Shown: one piece after another, positions 46,162-54,912 of the stretch
Layout of the letters: every line of letters begins with the position of its first letter
Numbering within the stretch: position 1 is the first letter of the stretch
Origin: an uncultured Anaerolineae bacterium
GTDB lineage: Bacteria > Chloroflexota > Anaerolineae > Anaerolineales > Villigracilaceae
DNA length: 54,912 bases
Assembly (NCBI GenBank): GCA_903846015.1
Contig: CAIMZS010000534.1
Coordinates: 1-54,912 of the forward strand
Direction: 5' to 3'
Notes under the pieces: model-generated
What the model was told of the DNA's origin: nothing
The model's input: the letters and a program-made list of their open reading frames with translations, nothing else
Database searches by the model: none
Position numbers and translations under genes: made by a program

Positions 46162-46713
46162 TCGCTTTTTAGAACACCAACACGGAGGGGAGGACGCGGC
46201 CCAACGTCTTCCCCTCCAGCACCACAAGTAGCACCCGTGATAAGCGCTCACCTCCGGTTTTGAAAGTCTCAGCATGCCCCCTGTCGCTCCGGGTCCGAGC
46301 ACAGTCTGGCATGCAGCTTTCACGGTAAATAACCTGCAACAGCAGGGACATGGCAGTACCATCGCCGCTTCATCGCCGCCACTGTCATGTCCCTGCGGGA
46401 AATCCTGTTCTTGTAGTGTGCCTGAACCACCTCGCGATAGTCCCGGTTCCCATTGTCATTGCGAGGAGCGTGCTCTCCGCGACGTGGCAATCTGGTTTAC
46501 CCGCGGGTATTAACCCGGTGTCCTGCGGGAATGACAACGAACTTCCTTCGTGCTCTTTGCGATAGTCCCGGTTCCAGCACGAGGTGTCCTTCGTGGTAAA
46601 AAGTTTATTCTCTAATCAACGACCTGGGCGTAACTTACAGGTCCGAAACAATCTAAAATCTGCAATCGTTATTAATACCTGCCATTCAATTCTGTAGTAA
46701 ATGTGAGCTGCTT
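46162..46713 (+). other. Intergenic region with hairpins and repeats
   Basis: About 550 bp with no gene. A 13-bp hairpin at 46184-46217 follows the cytochrome stop codon and may terminate transcription, although it lacks a T tract. A second, 16-bp imperfect hairpin lies at 46342-46396. Copies of both dispersed repeat families occur at 46434-46450, 46452-46493 and 46557-46584. Confidence 0.6.
46452..46493 (+). repeat. Dispersed GAGGAGC-type repeat, copy 4
   Basis: ATTGTCATTGCGAGGAGCGT, then GCTCTCCGCGACGTGGCAATCT. Best-preserved copy in the window. Confidence 0.7.
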
Positions 46714-49700
46714 ATGAAATTGATGAAACCTCCATTCCGCCGTAATTTTCGTGCAACAGCGCGCCTTGCGCTGGCTGGTGTGCTGCTTTTAAGCCTCATC
46801 CTCCTGCCAGTCAGTGCGCAAGCTGGCCTCAATGCTGCGGGCAAAGATCCACTGTGGGGCGCCAGCCTGAAGGATGTTCCGGGATGGTTGGTGATGGCTA
46901 ACAACCCGTCCAAAATTTACAGCGAATATGATCTGGCAGAATTGGCATCACGGCTGATTATCTACCGCCAGGTGGATGCCAGCGGCTGCCCCAGTGGTGG
47001 CTTGAAGAAAAACGGCTCCGCAAATACATGCGGTATGCAGCGCGCCCAGTCGGCTGTCTTTGAATGGCAGAACCGCTTCAATGCAGGTATCATCGAAACA
47101 TCCAACCAGACTGGCATCCCACCCATTCTGCTTAAAAACATCTTTGCCTGGGAAAGCCAATTCTGGCCTCAAACCATCTACGTGAATACCTTTGAATATG
47201 GTTTGGGTCATATCACCGAAATGGGCGCAGATTCGGCCTTGCGCTGGAATGCACCGTTTTACGATCAAATTTGCGCCGCAAGTCTTTCCAGGGTAACCTG
47301 CAAGAAGGCCTATGTCGACCAACCCGATTCGATCCGCGCCAATCTGCGCGGTGTTGTGCTCCAACAGGTCAGAGCAGACTGCAGTGGATGTCAATTCGGC
47401 CTGGATATGCCGATGGCTGGCCGCAGTATTCCCGTTTTTGCCCAAACCCTTCTCGCCAATGCCACTTTTGTTAAAGGATATATCTCCGGATTAACCGGTC
47501 ATCCGGCCGCTCAATCGGTCGGTTACGAAGATTTGTGGAAATTTACCCTCACCAGTTATAACGCCGGGCCAGGCTGTTTTATGACGGCTTTTTCTCGTAC
47601 GCTCGGCAGCGGATTAACCCTGACATGGAATAATCTTTCTGCGCAGCTAGATCCGGGCTGCGCGGGTTCCCGCACTTACGTCGAATTTATCAGCCAGAAA
47701 AATCATTACAATCCCGCCCATGATCCTGGCTTGCTCGTCCCCACTCCCACGACTGCCGCTCCGACAGCCAGCGCTACGGCGCTGCCCCCAAGCAGTGAAA
47801 CTCCATCGCCCACCGCTACCCTGAGTTCAACAGCGGATGTTTCTGCCACCGTGGAAAGCACCCAGGATCTCACTTCCACAGCCACGAGTACATCTCTGGA
47901 TGGAACAGCCACCCTGCCAGGCGTCCCAACTGATCTTTCCACTCCGCTGGCAAGCGCAACTCCATCAGACCCCGGCACCGAAACTGCGACTGCGACCGCA
48001 ACTCCAACCCTGTCTGGGAGCGAAACCCCAACACAGACGGTCACCGCCACAGAAACGGCCACGGCTACAGCCACCGAGACAAACACCGCCACTGCGCAGC
48101 CAACGGCCACTCCCGAAAGCCTGGCCAACCAACTACAGCAGCCGCACGTCACCAATGAAGTAGTATTAAAGATCAACTCAAACAACCGCCAGGCAGCGCT
48201 TGATACTCTTAACAACCTGGGAATCAGCCTGAGCCAGGACAGCAGCACGATTGAATCACTCGACACCCTGATCATTCAGGTTGAGCCAGCCCAGCTGGAA
48301 GGTGTATTGGCGGCCTTACAGGCCAGCGGTGGTGTGGAATTTGCCGAGCCCAATTACCTGGCAGCCCTGGCAAGCACGCCCAATGACCCGGAATACCCGC
48401 GCCAGGGCAACCTGGAATCCATCCAGGTTCCGCAAACCTGGGATGCCCTGCCCTCCATGCAGGAAGTGTTGGTGGCCGTTATTGATACCGGTGTGGACAG
48501 CAAACACCCCGATCTGGCCAACAGCATGTGGCAAAACGCCGGTGAAATTGGACTGGATATTAACGGGAACGATAAGAAAAGCAACGGCATCGATGATGAC
48601 AACAATGGTTACATCGATGACTGGCAGGGCTGGAACTTTGTGGACGGGAACAATAACCCCGCCGATGACCAGGCGCACGGCACCCATCTGACGGGTATCA
48701 TTGCCGCGGGTGTAAACAATGGCTTCGGCATTGCTGGCATCGCCCCCAATGCGCGCATCCTGCCGGTAAAAGTACTCGATAAAACCGGCTACGGCAGCTA
48801 CGACCAGGTAGCAGAAGGTATCGTCTACGCGACCGATATGGGCGCGCGTGTGATCAACCTGGGGTTTGGCGGCACCGGTTCAAGCGAACTGCTGCAAAAC
48901 GCCGTCGATTACGCCCTGGCCCATAATGTGCTGGTAGTTGCCTCGGCTGGCAATGATGGCAAAGCCACCACCTATTATCCGGGCGGCTACCCAGGCGTAT
49001 TAGCCGTCAGCGCCGTGGATAATAACGGTTATTGGGCCAACTTCTCTTCCAGCGGCGATCACATCAGCCTGGCCGCCCCCGGTTTGGGCATCTACTCCAC
49101 CACGCCCGGTGGTTTCTACCGCAGCATGTCCGGAACTTCGATGGCTGCCGCGCAAGTCTCCGGTGTGGCCGCCCTGCTGGCCAGCCAGCCGCAGTTTGCG
49201 GACGCCAATACACTGCGCTCTGCTCTGATCGGCGGAGCGCTCGACCGCGGCAATCCCGGCAAAGACGCCTTCTTTGGATACGGGGTTGTACAGGCCTTTG
49301 GGGCGCTGGGCTATGCCGGGCCGGTACAGCCCACAGCAACACCCTGGATTGTGCCCACATCCACCCCGGGCGGCACTGCTGGGGTAAACGCTATGGACAT
49401 TGTAAACCTGTGGGGACGCACACAAACTTCTTCGTTTGCGCTTATCGATCCGGGCAACATCGATCCGGGTATCAACAGCATCGACAGCGCGTTCAACGAC
49501 CTGTTGACTTCCAGCACAGGCGGTTGGGGCAGCTCCACCCGCGCCTGGACTTTTACCAGTTTTGACCATACAACCTTTACTTCGGTTGCCACCGTTAATA
49601 TTGATCTGCGCTACTATGCAACCGGTTGGGTAAACGATACCTACTACGTCCAGGTATACGAACCGACCAGCACTGACACGGCCTGTACGACCAACCTGGG

Positions 49701-51204
49701 TTGGTGCACCCGCTACACCCTGAAATTCGCGGTGACCCTGGCGAACGAATCTCGACCCGCTGCAACCTTGAGCACGATCACCTTTGATGTATCCAACTTG
49801 CTGGATACACCCGCCAAAATCAATAATGCCCAGGTGCGCATCGTCGGGGCCAGTCTGACTTATGGTTCCACCGACAATGTCACATTTTATATTGATGAAG
49901 TCCAAATGCGTGTCCTGGATGTGCTGCCTCCTACCGCCACACCCACCAGCACACCGGTCTTTATCCCCACATCCACCTTGCCGCCAGCCCGCGCCATCAC
50001 CGCAACCCCACAGTCTGGCGAGCCACATAACCACTTCTCCCTGGCCAACACGGACCAATGCGCCGTTTGTCATCGCGGCCACTCTGCCAAATCCATGCAG
50101 ATGCGCGTCAAGACCGGAGAAGAACAGGTCTGCTTTAACTGCCATACCAGCGGCGGGACAGGTACTAATGTACAGCCAGCTTTCACGCTGCTGTCCAACA
50201 GCCTGACACGCTTCTTCTCTCACCCAATCAGCAACACGGTCAATATCCACAATATCGACGAGAATGGGGGCGGTAGTTTTGGCGGTGGTAACCGGCACGT
50301 CGAATGCGAAGATTGTCACCAGCCTCACAGCAGTTCACGGACAATCTCCGGTGGCAGCAATCCGGCCCCAATGATCCAGCAGGAAATGGCTGGTTCAACC
50401 GGTGTCGAACCAAACTGGACTGTCGCTGGCCCAGCCAGCTCATTCACCTGGCTGCAAAAAGCGGATAAAGAGTTCCAGTTGTGCTTCAAGTGTCACTCCG
50501 CCTTCGCTGTCAGCCTGCCCACCTATGTCCCGGATGGTTATGGCTGGGATGTGACCACCTCCACCTACGGCTATATTTCAAATGGGCTGCCCAAACTTGG
50601 CAACAGCAGCGGCAATCAGGTCGCCGACAGCCGCGACCTGGCAAAAGAATTTAACTCCTTCCAGGTCAGCTTCCACCCTGTTGCAGCCCTTGGACGCAAT
50701 CGCCAGATACCCGACGGCAGCTTTGTGAGCGGCTGGTCGATGGATTCGATCATATCCTGCGGTGATTGTCACACCAACAATGCCCCCAGCCTGGGCGCAA
50801 ATGGGCCGCATGGCTCTGCACTGGTGCACATCCTGGATGGCAGCTCCAACTACATCACCACCACTGACCCGGGTTCTCAAGACCCGATCCACAACACCGG
50901 CGAATTGTGCTTCAAGTGTCACCAATACAATACCTATGCCGCAGATGTTAATCCTGCCACCACCACGCGCTTCAAGAATGGTGCCACAAACCTGCATGCC
51001 TTCCACAACTTTGCAGCCTGCTACACCTGCCATGACACCCACGGCAGTGAACAGGATCGCCTGATCAACTTCGATACATCCGAAGTGGGCGTTCTCGGGA
51101 ACAGCCAGAACGCCTGGCAGTTCGACCCAACCATCAATACCGGCACCTGCGCCATAGCCTGTCATGGCGCCGATCATGGCCAGTCCTTCCAATATCACCC
51201 ATAA
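46714..51204 (+). CDS. Secreted fusion: lytic-transglycosylase-like domain, subtilisin-type protease and multihaem cytochrome domain
   Basis: A 1496-aa exported protein with a signal peptide (to about 37). Residues about 90-330 resemble an SLT-type lytic transglycosylase (Glu147 in FAWESQFWP, YGLGHITEMG). A Thr/Pro/Ser-rich linker covers 335-475. Residues 478-560 look like a subtilisin propeptide and 585-850 form an S8 peptidase with Asp591 (DTGVDSKHPD), His655 (HGTHLTG) and Ser809 (SGTSMAAAQ). A beta-rich domain spans about 885-1070. The C-terminal 390 residues have seven CxxCH sites from Cys1116 (CAVCH, CFNCH, CEDCH, CFKCH, CGDCH, CFKCH, CYTCH) and one CX3CH at 1479-1484. It may open or remodel the wall for, or mature, the neighbouring cytochromes; this is inference. 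Confidence 0.85.
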   Translation: MKLMKPPFRRNFRATARLALAGVLLLSLILLPVSAQAGLNAAGKDPLWGASLKDVPGWLVMANNPSKIYSEYDLAELASRLIIYRQVDASGCPSGGLKKNGSANTCGMQRAQSAVFEWQNRFNAGIIETSNQTGIPPILLKNIFAWESQFWPQTIYVNTFEYGLGHITEMGADSALRWNAPFYDQICAASLSRVTCKKAYVDQPDSIRANLRGVVLQQVRADCSGCQFGLDMPMAGRSIPVFAQTLLANATFVKGYISGLTGHPAAQSVGYEDLWKFTLTSYNAGPGCFMTAFSRTLGSGLTLTWNNLSAQLDPGCAGSRTYVEFISQKNHYNPAHDPGLLVPTPTTAAPTASATALPPSSETPSPTATLSSTADVSATVESTQDLTSTATSTSLDGTATLPGVPTDLSTPLASATPSDPGTETATATATPTLSGSETPTQTVTATETATATATETNTATAQPTATPESLANQLQQPHVTNEVVLKINSNNRQAALDTLNNLGISLSQDSSTIESLDTLIIQVEPAQLEGVLAALQASGGVEFAEPNYLAALASTPNDPEYPRQGNLESIQVPQTWDALPSMQEVLVAVIDTGVDSKHPDLANSMWQNAGEIGLDINGNDKKSNGIDDDNNGYIDDWQGWNFVDGNNNPADDQAHGTHLTGIIAAGVNNGFGIAGIAPNARILPVKVLDKTGYGSYDQVAEGIVYATDMGARVINLGFGGTGSSELLQNAVDYALAHNVLVVASAGNDGKATTYYPGGYPGVLAVSAVDNNGYWANFSSSGDHISLAAPGLGIYSTTPGGFYRSMSGTSMAAAQVSGVAALLASQPQFADANTLRSALIGGALDRGNPGKDAFFGYGVVQAFGALGYAGPVQPTATPWIVPTSTPGGTAGVNAMDIVNLWGRTQTSSFALIDPGNIDPGINSIDSAFNDLLTSSTGGWGSSTRAWTFTSFDHTTFTSVATVNIDLRYYATGWVNDTYYVQVYEPTSTDTACTTNLGWCTRYTLKFAVTLANESRPAATLSTITFDVSNLLDTPAKINNAQVRIVGASLTYGSTDNVTFYIDEVQMRVLDVLPPTATPTSTPVFIPTSTLPPARAITATPQSGEPHNHFSLANTDQCAVCHRGHSAKSMQMRVKTGEEQVCFNCHTSGGTGTNVQPAFTLLSNSLTRFFSHPISNTVNIHNIDENGGGSFGGGNRHVECEDCHQPHSSSRTISGGSNPAPMIQQEMAGSTGVEPNWTVAGPASSFTWLQKADKEFQLCFKCHSAFAVSLPTYVPDGYGWDVTTSTYGYISNGLPKLGNSSGNQVADSRDLAKEFNSFQVSFHPVAALGRNRQIPDGSFVSGWSMDSIISCGDCHTNNAPSLGANGPHGSALVHILDGSSNYITTTDPGSQDPIHNTGELCFKCHQYNTYAADVNPATTTRFKNGATNLHAFHNFAACYTCHDTHGSEQDRLINFDTSEVGVLGNSQNAWQFDPTINTGTCAIACHGADHGQSFQYHP

Positions 51205-51213
51205 GGTCTAACC

Positions 51214-51298
51214 TGGAACGGTGGGAGAACCACCGTTCCAGAATATTCTCTGAGGGAAGAGCCAAATACTGAGGGCTGCCGGGCCGGCAGTCCTCAGT
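51214..51298 (+). terminator. Two hairpins after the fusion gene
   Basis: A perfect 11-bp stem (51214-51224 with 51230-51240, loop GAGAA) is followed by a second near-perfect stem at 51268-51298 with one G-U pair and then TTGGTTTTA. The second is the better terminator. Confidence 0.65.
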
Positions 51299-51340
51299 TG
51301 GTTTTAGATTGTCTGAAGCGCAGATTTCGACGATTACGGC

Positions 51341-51419
51341 GGCCGTGCTAGAACCGGCACTATCGCAGATTAGAGCAAGTGCGAGAGCTAGAACCGGGAC
51401 ACGGCGATTGTTGATCGCC
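51341..51419 (-). repeat. Inverted copies of the CCGGTTCTAGCAC family
   Basis: GTGCTAGAACCGGCACTATCG (51345-51365) and GAGCTAGAACCGGGACACGG (from 51385) are reverse-orientation copies, followed by a GGCGATTGTTGATCGCC hairpin at 51403-51419. Confidence 0.65.
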
Positions 51420-51487
51420 AATCGATGCAAGAATTATTCTGGATGCCTATACTCCAAAATCTGAAATAGACGCCGTGGAGGTAATTT

Positions 51488-54400
51488 TTGGATAAGATAA
51501 GTAAATACTGCGATGCGCTGATGGAATCAGCCTGGCTTTTGGCCCTGATCGTCACACCGTTGTTTTTTATGGTTGAGGCCTTCCGCGTTTCCGATGGCAG
51601 TAAAATTTTTGTCTTCCGCTCATTCGTCTGGCTTGCGCTGGCTGCCTGGCTGATAAAGGGGCTTGCGCTGGCCGGTCCCGGTTTCCAAAATATTCAGTGG
51701 CGGCGCAGCGCCAACCGAATAAATATCCTCAAGCTATTTCGTGATCAGCCCGTCCTTATTCCAACCGCAGGACTGCTATTCGTCTACCTGATCTCGACTA
51801 TGTTCTCGATCTCCCCCCGCACCAGCCTGATGGGCTCCTACACCCGTTTGGAAGGTGTGGTCACCCTGGTCACTTACCTTATCTTTTTTGTTCTACTGGT
51901 TTTCAACCTACGCACCCGTGAACAAATCGACCGGATGGCGGCAGTCCTGGCGACAGTATGTTTCAGTATCGATGGTTATGCGCTGCTGCAACATTTTCAC
52001 ATGGACCCGTTTTACTGGCCGGAAGTCGAAGCAAGCTCGCGTGTCATGTCTACGCTTGGCCACCCCATCTTTGCGGGGGCTTTTCTGAGTATGGCTACTT
52101 TTATCATCCTGCCGCGGGCAATCCTGGCCATTCAAGCCTTCCTGCTCTCTAGCCAACCGGACCCACGCTCTGCAAAAGGACTTCCCACCCGGCGCACTGC
52201 CGATTCTCGCACGGCGATAGTGCCGGTTCTAGCACGGCCGATAAATCGCCGTGTACCCGGATTAAACGATTTGATCCAGGCGCTGGTTTACAGCCTGGTA
52301 TGCATCTTAAATCTTGCATCGATCTGGCTCACCATCAGCCGGGGCCCGCTGCTGGGTTTATTCAGCGGCATGGCATGTTTTCTGGTACTCTTCCTGCTGA
52401 AATGGCGCTTAAAACGGATTCTGCATATCACACTGGCAACTGGAGCAGTTCTTTTTACGCTGCTGGTCGTTTTAAACATCCCATCTGGCCCGCTGCAAAG
52501 TTTGCGCGACAAGCCGGGCATTGGTCCACTCGGCCATCTTCTTGATGCCGAGACAGGTACCGGACAGGCGCGCATCCTGATCTGGCAGGGTATGGCGCAG
52601 CTGACCGGTCCGCACGCGCCATTGTCGTTCCCCGATCAGACAATTGACAGCATGAACCCCATCCGCTGGTTGGTAGGGTACGGCCCGGATGTGCTCAATA
52701 TGGCTTACGAAGGTTTTTACAACCCTGAATCGTATGTACTCGAAGCGCCTAATATCCTTTACGACCGTTCGCACAATCAATTTTGGGACATTTTAAGCTT
52801 TTATGGCCTTCTGGGGCTGCTAGCCGAATACGGCCTTTTTCTAAGCTTGTTCTACGTTGCCTTGCAGCAGCTGGTTTTAATCAATACCGGACAGGAACAG
52901 AAACTTTATTGGTTATTATCCATTGGGGGCGGCCTTTTGGGGTTCCTGCTGCCGCTGCTGATCTCCAAACCAGCATATATCGGTATTTCTGCACATCTCG
53001 GATTACTGGCCGGCCTGGTTGGAATAATGATCCGCGCCATCTTCCAACCACGCGACTCCATACCGGCAAGCCACCATCCTGCTCTTATCATCATCATAGG
53101 CCTGCTTGCCGCCCTGATCTCAAATTATGTTGAGCTATCAACAGGGATTATGACAGTTACATCCAGCCTGCTGTTCTGGGTCTGCTCGGCCACCCTGCTG
53201 AGTATTGGCCAAAACAAAATTCAAGAACTGGAAGCAACGACCGGCAGCTCCAATGCGCAGCTTTCAATCCAAAATGAATTGAGGCAGGTTGGAATAAATT
53301 CAACCATTCTTTGCCTCTTGCTGGTAACCATTGGAACAAGATTTATTGAAAATTTTCAAAACAGCGGTGATGCTGGAACGGTCTTAACCGATGCCCTGAC
53401 AACCATCTCAAATCCCACGCGCCAATCCTCTCTTGGAATACTGGCGCTGTTGATCGGCAGCCTGTTCGTTGGAGCGTTATTGCTACAGACCGGAACACCC
53501 AGGGGGCAGGCACCAAACTGGAAAAACATGCTCGCCTCCTCGGGCTTCGCCCTGATTGTCTCTGTAATCATTTTGCTGATTCGCGCCAGCCAGTTCGCTG
53601 GTCTCGGTCAAGCCAATTCCAACGGCGGCGATACGCTCGCGTTAATAAGCGAATGGAATGGACTTACGGCAACTGTGTTCTTTGCGCTGATCCTGTTTCT
53701 CGTGTTGATGGCCTACTTCCTGGCATTTACCCAATTCACGGCGATAAATCGGCGCGCTATTGCTCTGGGTCGAACCAATTCGTGGGCTCTGTTCTCCTGG
53801 GCTGTCCTGGCTCTGTTTTGCGCATGTGCAGCAATACTGTCGGTGGTCACATTAAACTTGCGTCCTTTGCAAGCTGACATCCTGTATGCAAAGACATGGT
53901 CAAAAACCAATGCCCGCGATTTTGGCGCCGCGGCGTTGATTTTTGACCAACTAATAGTGATGGCGCCAACCGAGCCGGATTACCAACGCTTTGCAGACAA
54001 GCTGTACATTGGCATGATCTCGAATACTGCCAATGACAATGAAAAAGAACGTTATTACACGGCCGGGATCGAACATGTAAAAACAGCGAATGCGCTTGAA
54101 CCCTTGCTGGTATCCAATACGATGGCCCTGGCTGAATTTTACCGGCTGGGCGGAGAAATAACGCGCGATCCAGCCTTAAGGGATGTTCGTTTCTTATTAG
54201 CCAATACGTATTATGCCGCCGCCCTAAAGATCAAACCCAGCCGCGTGGATTACTGGCTGGGATGGGCAAGTTTATGCGCTTCAAAAGGGGATATTGCCTG
54301 CGCAACCGATAAAATCGACTCAGCCCTGGCAGCGAACAGCAAAGCTGAATCAATTTACCAGTTTACGGGCGATTTATTTTCTGTTTACGCCAGCAGCATT

Positions 54401-54760
54401 ACCGAGCCAGGCGCCCGCACACAGGCCTTCACCACGGCCCTGAAAGCATATCAAACCGAGGCGGATCTACTGACCAACAAAAACGCCAATCCAGTTTTGG
54501 CATTTCTCGGCATGGGCAATGTGTACGAAAATTTAAAACAGGTTGACCAGGCGCGGGCAGCTTACCTCCAGGCAGTCCAATTCGGGAATGATTCACCCAA
54601 CTCGCCAATCAGTTGGCAGGTATACCAGCGCATCGCCGTGTTATCATCCGAATTAAAGGACCCGCTCATGCAGCGTGAATACCTGCAAAAAGCGATTGCC
54701 TCGGCACCCGATGATCAAAAAGCGGCCCTGAATGACCAGCTCAACAAACTGACCCCCTGA
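51488..54760 (+). CDS. O-antigen-ligase-like polytopic membrane protein with C-terminal TPRs
   Basis: A 1090-aa protein starting at TTG 51488 with GGAGGT just upstream. About fourteen or more hydrophobic helices fill residues 10-800; the region near 395-450 (GYGPDVLN, DRSHNQFWDILSFYGLLGL) resembles the Wzy_C/O-antigen ligase signature. Residues about 810-1085 form tetratricopeptide-like helices. Such proteins join or export surface glycans or glycosylate exported proteins. Two palindromic repeats are read through in frame (residues near 239-256 and 752-762), in a cytoplasmic or loop region. The link to the preceding cytochrome genes is only by position. Confidence 0.75.
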   Translation: MDKISKYCDALMESAWLLALIVTPLFFMVEAFRVSDGSKIFVFRSFVWLALAAWLIKGLALAGPGFQNIQWRRSANRINILKLFRDQPVLIPTAGLLFVYLISTMFSISPRTSLMGSYTRLEGVVTLVTYLIFFVLLVFNLRTREQIDRMAAVLATVCFSIDGYALLQHFHMDPFYWPEVEASSRVMSTLGHPIFAGAFLSMATFIILPRAILAIQAFLLSSQPDPRSAKGLPTRRTADSRTAIVPVLARPINRRVPGLNDLIQALVYSLVCILNLASIWLTISRGPLLGLFSGMACFLVLFLLKWRLKRILHITLATGAVLFTLLVVLNIPSGPLQSLRDKPGIGPLGHLLDAETGTGQARILIWQGMAQLTGPHAPLSFPDQTIDSMNPIRWLVGYGPDVLNMAYEGFYNPESYVLEAPNILYDRSHNQFWDILSFYGLLGLLAEYGLFLSLFYVALQQLVLINTGQEQKLYWLLSIGGGLLGFLLPLLISKPAYIGISAHLGLLAGLVGIMIRAIFQPRDSIPASHHPALIIIIGLLAALISNYVELSTGIMTVTSSLLFWVCSATLLSIGQNKIQELEATTGSSNAQLSIQNELRQVGINSTILCLLLVTIGTRFIENFQNSGDAGTVLTDALTTISNPTRQSSLGILALLIGSLFVGALLLQTGTPRGQAPNWKNMLASSGFALIVSVIILLIRASQFAGLGQANSNGGDTLALISEWNGLTATVFFALILFLVLMAYFLAFTQFTAINRRAIALGRTNSWALFSWAVLALFCACAAILSVVTLNLRPLQADILYAKTWSKTNARDFGAAALIFDQLIVMAPTEPDYQRFADKLYIGMISNTANDNEKERYYTAGIEHVKTANALEPLLVSNTMALAEFYRLGGEITRDPALRDVRFLLANTYYAAALKIKPSRVDYWLGWASLCASKGDIACATDKIDSALAANSKAESIYQFTGDLFSVYASSITEPGARTQAFTTALKAYQTEADLLTNKNANPVLAFLGMGNVYENLKQVDQARAAYLQAVQFGNDSPNSPISWQVYQRIAVLSSELKDPLMQREYLQKAIASAPDDQKAALNDQLNKLTP
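52205..52252 (+). repeat. Compound palindromic repeat inside coding sequence
   Basis: CACGGCGATAGTGCCGGTTC, TAGCACGGCC and GATAAATCGCCGTG are joined in one unit. It encodes the run RTAIVPVLARPINRRVPG of the ligase-like protein and keeps the frame open. Confidence 0.7.
53738..53762 (+). repeat. Second in-frame palindromic repeat in the same gene
   Basis: CACGGCGATAAATCGGCGCG followed by CTATT. It encodes TAINRRAIA, similar to PINRRV at the first site. Confidence 0.6.
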
Positions 54761-54786
54761 AAATATGAAAAGATTGATATTCTTGA

Positions 54787-54849
54787 ATTTCCTTCGTGTA
54801 TTCGTGGTTAAAAGGTTTTTGCGATAGTCCCGGTTCTAGCATGAGGCGG
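54787..54849 (+). repeat. Compound intergenic repeat near the right edge
   Basis: TTCCTTCGTG and GCGATAGTCCCGGTTCTAGC with GAGG after it repeat the arrangement at 46548-46584. Confidence 0.6.
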
Positions 54850-54879
54850 ACGAGTCGATACTTGATTACGATCAATCGC

Positions 54880-54912
54880 ATGGAACTGCGACATTTCCGG
54901 TATTTCGTGGCG
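54880..54912 (+). CDS. N-terminus of a LysR-type transcriptional regulator, cut by the window edge
   Basis: ATG 54880 opens a frame encoding MELRHFRYFVA, the highly characteristic first helix of LysR-family regulators. Only 11 codons are inside the window. No ribosome-binding site stands out, so the start rests on the family pattern. Confidence 0.6.
   Translation, partial: MELRHFRYFVA

Overview
The window reads as a chromosomal segment of a bacterium that is most likely a member of the Chloroflexota (Anaerolineae-like). This is an inference from gene content and style: a complete-looking but murE-less division and cell-wall cluster, Thr/Pro-rich linkers in surface proteins, a cyclic-2,3-diphosphoglycerate-synthetase-like GTPase, and a large set of multihaem c-type cytochromes. 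No rRNA, tRNA, CRISPR array, transposase or phage gene was seen.

Left part (1-14.6 kb) is mixed housekeeping. It holds the edge of a leftward HTH regulator, a membrane-anchored LysM protein, rpsT, rubrerythrin, argS, the cDPG-synthetase-like NTPase, a leftward secreted two-enzyme fusion (alkaline-phosphatase-type phosphodiesterase plus 5'-nucleotidase), a 1.2 kb stretch without a convincing gene, a cupredoxin lipoprotein, a DUF2383-type protein and obg.

Middle part (14.8-32.9 kb) is one long leftward dcw operon. In transcription order it is mraZ, rsmH, an ftsL-like gene, a PBP2/ftsI gene, murF, mraY, murD, ftsW, murG, a CvpA-like gene, murC, a 68-aa small gene, murB, ddl, ftsQ, ftsA, ftsZ. 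The genes are nearly all overlapping or a few bases apart. A sigma70-type promoter and a triple 10-bp-spaced MraZ operator lie upstream of mraZ, and a bidirectional terminator separates ftsZ from obg. murE is absent from its usual place.

Right part (33.2-54.9 kb) runs rightward. After an RlmI-like methyltransferase and a SIS-domain protein comes a two-component system whose sensor carries two CxxCH haem sites in its extracytoplasmic part, with a NarL-type regulator and a degenerate receiver. It is followed by a probable electron-transfer cluster: a decahaem membrane cytochrome, a di-haem cytochrome b, a NapC/NirT-like multihaem cytochrome, TPR and NHL-propeller membrane proteins, a hexahaem secreted cytochrome, and a 1496-aa secreted protein joining a lytic-transglycosylase-like domain, a subtilisin-type protease and a C-terminal multihaem domain. 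An O-antigen-ligase-like TPR membrane protein follows, then the first codons of a LysR-type regulator. The most plausible reading is a respiratory or extracellular electron-transfer system with its own haem-based sensor. The protease/transglycosylase/cytochrome fusion is the most unusual protein in the window. This right part also carries a dispersed family of short palindromic repeats, including copies inside coding sequence, which I did not notice in the left 35 kb.
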